From Helopsaltes ochotensis (taxonomy: Eukaryota > Chordata > Aves > Passeriformes > Locustellidae): 64,000 nt of DNA. Below, piece after piece: positions 53,301 through 62,300 of this stretch. The stretch covers positions 1,907,816 through 1,971,815 of the forward strand of contig VXBM01000058.1 of NCBI GenBank assembly GCA_013400155.1, in the 5' to 3' direction. Position 1 is the first letter of the stretch. Each line of letters begins with the position of its first letter. Below the pieces are notes generated by a model. It made no database searches. It had not been told where the DNA came from and saw only the letters and a program-made list of their open reading frames with translations. A program made the translations under genes and the position numbers.

Positions 53301-56300
53301 CTCGCAATACAGAGCGCCTAAACCTGTTCTCTTTGGATCCTGATATAGCAGTAAGCAATTTTTTTTTCTTTTTTAATTCTTAGAGGTTTTAAAATACAGG
53401 TGACACGAGCTAACTGGAGTAGCTGAGCCAGCAGAGTGGGTTGCACTTCAGCAAGCAACTGGGTATAGCCAAAGCTTCAGCAGTGAAGAGGGAGGGGAGC
53501 TGTCTGTAGCCCACAGAGATTTCTGTATGGACTTTGCAGAATGGCTGAGGATGGCAGTGACCTCTGGAGGTCATCCAGCCGAGCTAAGCTCTGAATTAGT
53601 TTAAAACAAGCATTAAAGCAAAGTTTAACATTTAATGTCAGGAGTCAAATAAAGTTATTTCTTGCACTGAATGTGATTTAAATGGAATTTTTATTTTAGT
53701 TAAAAAGAAGGCTTAAGTAACATTAGGATCAGTGTATATTTAAACTTGAGCCTGATGTCAATCAACTGTAGGACCTTTATTCAAAGTATTAAACAAATTG
53801 AAATAGTGATGCTGTATATAAGTAATGGGAAAAGAGGGAAATGCCTGGAATCTCATTCCAAAATGTGCTGTTAATAGTCTGAAAATGTGAGGGTTTTTAA
53901 TCTCTATGAGGAAATTAAAGCTAAAGCTTTAGAAACAATAAGTAAACAGGAAAGAAGTCTGTTCTAAAATTATAGGAAACCTAATTTGAATCTCTAATTC
54001 TGCCTCTGACATTATAAATATCCTCAGGCAGTCTTTTTGGTTTGCTTCCTAATCTGTAAATTAGGAATAACACTCATTTACTATAGTAATATGAAGATAC
54101 CAACTGTGACTTTTGAGGTTTTCAGGTGTTTCAGTGGTTGCAAAGACCTTTTAAAAGCTTACATAATTTTGGAATATGATGCTTTTTCCTATGTGTAACA
54201 AATTGCCCTACTTATTTCAGGCATTGAATCCTCAGAAAAAGGAGTTTCCAGGGACAAACTCAGTGATAAAGCCATTTGAAGAAAAGCCTGCAAAGAGGAT
54301 CCTGATTACCTGCAAATCCCTTAGTTTGAATCTCCAAGCCTGTGTTACTGAAAATGAAAATGATCCCTCAACCAACGTAAGCTTTTCTTATTTCTCTGTG
54401 ATTTTTTTTTTCTTTTTTTTTTTGGTTGGTTTGTTGGTTGGGTTTTTTTTTTCTTTTCGTACATGTGTTAGTTTGGAAAGAGAGGTGAAAGGAAAGCTGT
54501 ATCACCCATGAATACTGTTCCCTTTGGACTGAATAACAAAACTGATTAACTTTTCAATAGATATTTTGAAGCTGATCTACACTGCAGCTACAGTTCAGTG
54601 AAGGATTAGAAATGTTTCAAGCCTTGAGAAATCTTAACAATTGCTATAAGAACAAGTTTAAACTGACAGGACCTGTGTAGGGGAGCAATGAAATATCAGT
54701 TCCTGGTGAACTGGGGGGTTTTTGTTGTTTTTGAGGGAGAGACAAAAAACCAAGCAGATAAAGTTACAGGAGAGAAGGCAAAATATAAAGGACAGGATGT
54801 TTCGTCTAGTGGAAAAATCCAGCTAAAACCAGGACAAAACAGAAAATTTTGCTTACTCTTACTGTAAAAAAAAAGGGCCAGGAAAATTGAGATGTAGATG
54901 TCAGTCTATAGCTTTTAGTTAGTTCTCCTCTGAAGCAGGAAAGTTATGAGACATCAGTGTCCCAGCAACTCCACTTTCATATATTACATATGAGGCATTG
55001 ATTCTGTTTGTTGATTTGTTTGTTTTTCATTTGAAGATGACCTTTACAGTGAGTGCAAATTCAGCATGATGTAATCAATATCTTTTTTTGGCAGACTGGA
55101 ATAACTGTTTAAATAAAGTCATGATAACTGCACCAAGGGCATACAATATTCACTGCAGAGGCTGAAAAAGCAAAGGCCATTGTACCTGCCATGCACTGCT
55201 CTTTATCTCCACAGTTTTAAGATTCTGATTTCTGGGCAGCTCAGGTGGTGTTATGCTGGTGCTGATTTATTCCGTCAGAACTCTGGATGCTCTTTGGAGG
55301 TTACTTTCAGTCACAGGACTGAATTCCCTGGTAATCTGCCATAGGATAAGTGGGCACTGTCAGAGTGGTTTGAATGCTCTTGGTTTCCCAGCAAAATGGA
55401 ACATGTGTTTCCCACAGAATAATACACCCACACTTTTGTGTTTGTACCAGTAAACATTTTCCGTCCCCTTACATTTGTCATCTTTGTGTTGCATTTCTGA
55501 CGCTCCCTGGAAAGCCCACACTCGCTCTTCCCTCTTTTATAATGACTCTCAATCTACATTTTAAAAATCCTGCACTGTGTTTTCTGGGGTTCTATTCATT
55601 TACTGTAATAATTAGTATCTATTTGGTTTTGATTCTGTGAGTTTCTAAGCTGTCAATTCCTCTTCTGGCACCCTGTTAACAAGCTTTCTTTAAAAGCCCC
55701 TAAAATGACATGGTTGGAAACATGTGTTTTAAGTGTATCTCATAATTTGTAAATAATATTTGTTTACTTTCTTTTTTTCTGGTTGCAGAAACCCATTAAG
55801 AGATAGACTTGACTCCCATCCTCTCAATTATCGCTGTATTTCTGGTATTTTCTCCAGGTAGAGCCTTTCTTTGTGAGCGTGGCACTGTACGACGTCAGGG
55901 ATGGCAGGAAGATCTCTGCTGATTTTCACGTGGATTTGAACCACACTCTGGTTAGACAGATGATTTCAGGTTCCTCGAGTCCATTAGAAAATGGTGCAGT
56001 TGGAAATATTGACTCAAATGAAATGGAAGAACCACAGGTCAAAGGGTTCCCTGAAGAGTGGCTGAAATACCCCAAGCAGGTATTCCACATGTGACTTGCA
56101 TGGTTTAGTCACTTTTGTGACCTCTTTTAGTTCAGTAGTATTCTTTTTCATCAGAGAACTTTTGCATGCTATGTTCTTGTTTTCAAGAAAACTCTCTTTT
56201 GTCTGTCAGTTGTGTAGAGCCACTTGCTTTCTGAGCTCCCTTGTATAGACCATTTACAATCAAAAGCGATGAAAGTTACTGTCTCTTATTTAGAGAAAAC

Positions 56301-59300
56301 ACCCATATTTCGTGTGCTCTTTGGGTCCATTTGCTGACCTCTCCCAACCAGCCAAACAAAATCACAACTCAAAGCTAGATGCTGCAATAATCTCAAAGTG
56401 CTTCCACATTCTTGCTGTGGCCTGAAACAGCATGTTACCTTTTCTCCTCCTTTGAATCCCCCGAGGAGTGACTGACTCAGGCCAGGTGCTGCCCCCGAGG
56501 AACAGTTAGGTTAGGCCTTACTAGCATGGTCACACTGCTTTTGGACTTGAGTCAGTCCGTTTGCAAGGTGCTGCATGTGCACAAGATGACTTCAGCACTA
56601 GCACAAAGATTTTCTTTTCCATCTGGCTGTGTTGAATAAGTAGAGATAATAATCCTTAATAATCCTTTCTGGATTTGGTTTGTTACTCTTTCCATCAACA
56701 GAGAGCACTGGCAGTATTTCCTTTCTCCAGTATTGCTGTATTGTTTTGAACTGTTCTCCCTTTTATCCACAGGCTCTTTTCTCCATAAGTAATCCTCACT
56801 CTGAGATTGTACTGGTGGCAAAAATAGAAAAGGTGCTTACGGGAAACATTGCCAGCAGTGCCGAACCTTACATTAAGAATCCTGATTCTTTAAAGGTAAT
56901 GTAACAGGAACATCATCTCCTACTCTGTAAGCTCCAGCCTGCTGGAAGCTGAGGGCATTGCAAATCCTGCTGACAAATTGCAGCAGTCTGTGGTTGCTGA
57001 ACAGGACAAGCTCCCAGGAGCCCCATGCTTCAGAGGGCAAATGTCCAAGTTCCACTGGCTGGATGAATGAAACTCCATTTTGTCTGCAACTTGCAAATCC
57101 ATCCGTGGTGCATTCCTGTGCTGGTCTTGCCTTAGTACAGGGATGTCCTCTTTCAGCAAGGTTTTAGAAATCATGAGCTATGGAACTTTGTACAGGAGCA
57201 AAGTTGGGGTAGGCACCTCTCTGTCTCTGAAGGCAGGCACTGCACCTGATTGGGTAATTACAGAAAGCTGGAATAACAACTTTAATGTAGTTCTGAATAA
57301 AGGAATGATGACAGCACTTCTTTAATTTGTCAGCAGCATCATATTCATCTTGTGATGTCTCTGCTGTCTACCCCAGAACCTTAAACAGCATCAGGCCAAA
57401 TTATAGTAGGGAGACTATTGCCTCTTCAGCTTGGATGTACTTTGTGCAGCATTTAAGATGTTCGAATGATACTGATGAAATAATTCGCATTTCCTTTTTT
57501 GCAGTGTGCACAGAAAGTGTTAAAATCCAATAAACAGTTCTGCAGCAAGCTGGGGAAATACCGTATGCCTTTTGCTTGGTCGGTGAGGTATGTATTTATT
57601 CGTTTCATGATTTTATAAGCATCTTATAGCTTATTCCCTTGGACTTCTATACTTCTATTCTTTTCCACTTTTTCTGCCTGAAGCTAAGCAAAGCTTTTTG
57701 TCTGGTCCAAGACCCCAGAATATCCTGCAGGTTTTTTGTTTCATTGCCCTATTTTTCTCACAGCTAAATGTCAGTTACTTGCTCATTAAATGTTACTGTG
57801 GTGGAATCTTTTCTTCAGGTAAGTCATGAAGTTGCCAGGGAGCAGCAAAGGTAGCTGACAGAATATCAATTTATCGTGAGCTCCACCATTCACTGGGCGC
57901 TAAAAATTACCAAAGAGATTTCAAAGTCACAGTTCTCAGAAGAATTTCCTGCAAAGATAATTGTGGTCTGAAATAGAGTTGCAGTGGCCACCTAGAAAGT
58001 AGGTGCACAGGTACCTGTTCTTGAGGCTCTGTTCCTCTTTTGATGCCTGTCAAGTTTTAAGAAAAATCTAACCAAGAACTTGAAATGCTTTGGGGTTCAT
58101 ATTGAGGGATTATGGTTCAGGTATCTTGCATTTTTCATGGTTAGTAGGTGATGGAGAACTATTTTCTCATTTGGCAGGTCAGCTGGGTTTTATTTCAGTT
58201 CAGTGCTGTGGCAGTAATGGATTTTTATTCTCTCTCTCTCTCCTGTACAATTTTTTGCTGGTCTCACCTCAAGACTTAGGCACCCCTGTGCTTTTTGATC
58301 CCCTTTTACCAAATATGGCTTTTTTTTCCTATTTGTTCTCCCTTCAAGTTTTCATGTAATTCCTTTCTCTGTCCTCTCCCTTTTTTCTTTCTCAGTCTTG
58401 TGTAATTTCTTTACCTTACTGCTGCCCTGGGATGAGAGAGCTCCCTGATGGAGACCCTCCTATGTGTCCCTGTGACAGCTCTCCCTTCTTTCTGGCATGT
58501 GTAGAGTAGGGAATATAAATTTTCATATTCCCTATAAAAAGGAAAGCTGTCAATTGCCAAATGAAAACATTCCTCCTCTTCTGTGGCTTCTTTTCTCACA
58601 GTAGCAGGCCAGGTGGAGAGCTGCCTGAAGCTCTCAGTAGGGAGAAAGGAAGAGCAAGTGTTGGGTGAAAAAGTTGTGTTGTGGCCTGCGGTTATGAGAG
58701 AGAGTTCCATGTGTGTGAGTCTGGTGTGGAGCATGGAGCACCAGGAGGGCTCCATGACGCCTGCAGGAGAAAAACTTCTGATTCTAGAATATGGTGCTTA
58801 GATGACAAAGAAGAAAACATGCAGTGAGGTATGGGCATTTGAAGGGTTTATTTTTATTTTATTTACATACCTTTTTGTCAATATCCTTTAAGAACAGGAG
58901 AGGTGAGTGCTCAAGAGAAGGGCAGATAATGTGTTTTGATCTGTCATCACAAGCTCAAGGATACTCATAAATATTTGCTACTTCTGTGTAGCCAGAGGAC
59001 CATTCATTAAAATCATATTGATGGGTTGATAGAGAGACTTTTGCCGTGGGACAGACAGTGCAGTGGGAGGAGGTGCTGGCTCAGCACCAGACTGATCTGA
59101 AGCTTTGTGTTAACTCTGCCAGCCTGCCTGTGCTCTGTGGCAGTACCATCAGTGATATGTTCTGCAGCTCAGCCCTGGCTGTAGTAGCTATCTTTGGGTG
59201 GCCTGATGATTTTAACTGGTTCAGGGTCAAGCCAGGCACTCATGGTTATAAAGAAGGCTAGAGCATTCTTCCACAGCTTGAGCAAATCCTGCCCGAAATA

Positions 59301-62300
59301 AAGTACAGAAAGGTTTTCTTCTCGTTCTGAAAGAAGTGTGTTTTCTTTTCGAAGGATTCTCCAAGTGTCAGTCCCTTGTTGCCTCATGATGAGGAGTGGG
59401 CAGGAGCAGGATTTGGGCTGTGCCCCTCTCCTCTGGCTCTCAGCTCCGGGCTGTGTGTGCCTCAGCCCAGAGCTGTGGCTGCAGCTCTGCACTTGCACTG
59501 CCTAAGGGAATTCCTAACAGACATGAGTGAAGTTTTGCTGCCATCCCTGTGAGGCAGAGAGCCCCCTAAATACCTGTCAAGCTAGGGTGCTTTGAGAAAA
59601 TTCAAATTCCACACTCATTTACATCTGCTTGTTTATTAACATCTCTCAGGTCTGACTTTGGTAAAAGCGAAGTATAAAACCTATTTCTGTTTTCACAGCT
59701 TGAAAATAGAAGTTTCCACATGAGGCTATCGCACTACAGGAGGAAAGAAATGGTTTGGCTATGATAAATAGCAAAACCCTGGGTTTGGAAATATGTTTTC
59801 CAGTTAGTTCATTCTGGCGTTAACCACACTCCTATTTTTGTGTGGAAATTTTCCCTCCTTAAAGCAGTTACAGATGGCCACAGTGCGATTTTTACGTATG
59901 CATTCAGCAAGCCAAACTCTTGACAGTCGAGTATTGCACGTGACTGAAAGTCTTAATTAGCTGCTGTGGCACCAGTTTGTTAGCATTGCTCAAAAGCATG
60001 ACTCAGGGTTCTTCCCTGAGCTGCTGCTGCTGGGAAATCTGGTGTCTGTGTGCTCTCGCAGGTATAATTACGGTATGTGTTAGAATTACAGTGTGTCAGT
60101 CTCACATTCCTGCCAGAACTGCCAAAGTTTGCAAATATCTGCCTCAGCTACATATTGTAGATGTGGGGGGAAACTTTATTCACAGAGATTAGTTTTTACG
60201 CTCTTACTCCTTCAAACACCCTCCTAAACATCATGTTTTAGAGCCTAATATTTGAATCCTGCAGCAGCTTGTGCAGCTGCTGATTCGGCTCAGCTGCCCT
60301 AGGTTGAGGTAGCTGAAGGCAATGAGACTGCACTGATTTCCAGTAGCTGCAGATCTTCCACTGACTGACACTGGAGGTGAGCAATTTTCCCACAAATCTT
60401 AAACCACTGCTTCAAAAGTAACCTTTTTCAAAGTTAAATGATGAACGATGTGTAGGTTTTCTGTCCTCTACGAGTTTTTAGAATTGTGGACAATCAGCTA
60501 ACAATGTCAGAGGAGCAAAATCATATAAACACTTAAGTACTGAGATGATGTTTCAGGTTTTTTAATGTAATCTATTAACTTCCTTTCCCCTAAATTACCA
60601 CTTCTAGAGTCTCTTCAGGAGTTTAGTTTGGTGAAATTTTTTCTTATTAAATTGTCTCAGTAAATAGGTACCCAGCACTCAGGTACATTGCTAATGTGTT
60701 AGACAAATATTGAACTCCTGGACTGTAGAAGTTTTTAAAGCATTTCCTTGTTTTGATGTGACAGTTGTCATTCTCCAGTGCCTTCAGTATGTTCCCTGTG
60801 ACAAGGAGCAGTCTTGTTCCACCTGCAAGGATATAGCAAAACATGGACAGCAGTTACTTAACTGCAGATGTAACATATTCAGTACTTGCTGCTCTGGCGA
60901 GTAATTCTTCAGCTTTAATGAACCTGGCCAATGGAGACACCAGTACAATTTGACCACTGCATAAAATACACCTTTTTAAGAAGTGTTATCTTGTTTTCAA
61001 TGGAAATCTAAACTACTCATGTGGCTGTAAGAGCTTAATATAAATGGAGTACTGTGTGGAAGCTGGAGAGATAAAAATACTTCCCTGTTTTGTAGTGGTT
61101 TCATGCCTTTAATTTTGTCTTGGGTGCATTATTTAGGCAGGGGTAGGCTGCTGAACCAGTCCTAGAGGCATGTGATAGCCAGGGAGCACTGATGCTCTGG
61201 AGCAGTGGTTGCAGGCAGGATGACTTTGTAAAGCCCTTCTGACTCCAAACCAGAGGGGAGGAGTGGGCAATCATGGAATCTTTTGGGTTTGAAAGCACCT
61301 TGAGGATCATGAGGGTGCATCCCTGAGCCTCCTGGAAGGCAGTGCTCAATATCACTGACCCAGAGCGAGCTACTTCCAGCTTCATTTCCCCTGGCAGGCA
61401 CAGCCCTCCTTGGTGAGTGCCCCTAGACGCCTGCACTGCGCAGGTTTGCTCGCTGTCAGAGCCTGCTCTGGAGTCAGTTCATGGTTTCCAGCAGAGCCTG
61501 GGTTTGCTCAGCATCACATTGCAGGGCCCAGTGGCACAGCGGAAATCACTCACCCAATGTTTTGCTCCTCTCTGTTAGTCTGGAGGAGGAAGCAGTGCTG
61601 AGTTCAAGAAATATCATAATGTCACCAATACTGTAATAATTATTAAATCTTTTTCCTTTCCTTTTTCTTTTTTCAGACAGCAGTTCAGTAGGCTTTGTAG
61701 AGTAAGTGGTGGCTGCCAGAAATAAGGTCTGGTTTCTCCCTAGTAAGCTTTCTGACATGGTGTGTTGGTGTGGACCTTATTCCCTCCAACAGCTGGAGGT
61801 AAAAATCCGATAGAGTTGGTCATTCTCGAAGATCAAAGAAGTTGCAAAGAAATGAGATAGGGATGCTTCTCTCAGTTAATTAAGTTAAGATACGGTGCAT
61901 TTATACTTTTTCTTGGGATCCTCTTCCAAAGGTTTGCTCCGTTATTTTGCATCTGGCAACAATTTGTTCTGGCATCAGTTCTTCTTCTCACTGGCAGTGG
62001 AACAGAGAAGTAAATTAAGGAAGCAAGACTGGCCAAATGATTCACAGAACAGCACTTAGTGTCAAGAACATTTTACTTTTGTTAAGCAATGTTTTTTCAT
62101 ACTACAGTTGAATCCAAGGTTCATTAATTTGGATAGCTGTTACATTATCCGGTCCGGCCAGCGTGTGTGACCCTTGAGGATATACAAAGGGCATTGGAAT
62201 GTCTTAATTAAATCCTGCAAGTGTCAATGAGCAGGAATGGAAATGTCTGGAAGTGTTTTCCTGTGCACACAACAGCTGATATTTATTGTTCTTAGTTATA

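Noticed and set aside
55789..55857. Upstream extension of exon 12
   Set aside because: It reads into TAG after five codons, and the conserved VEPFFV start begins at 55858. Kept only as a decoy-acceptor finding.
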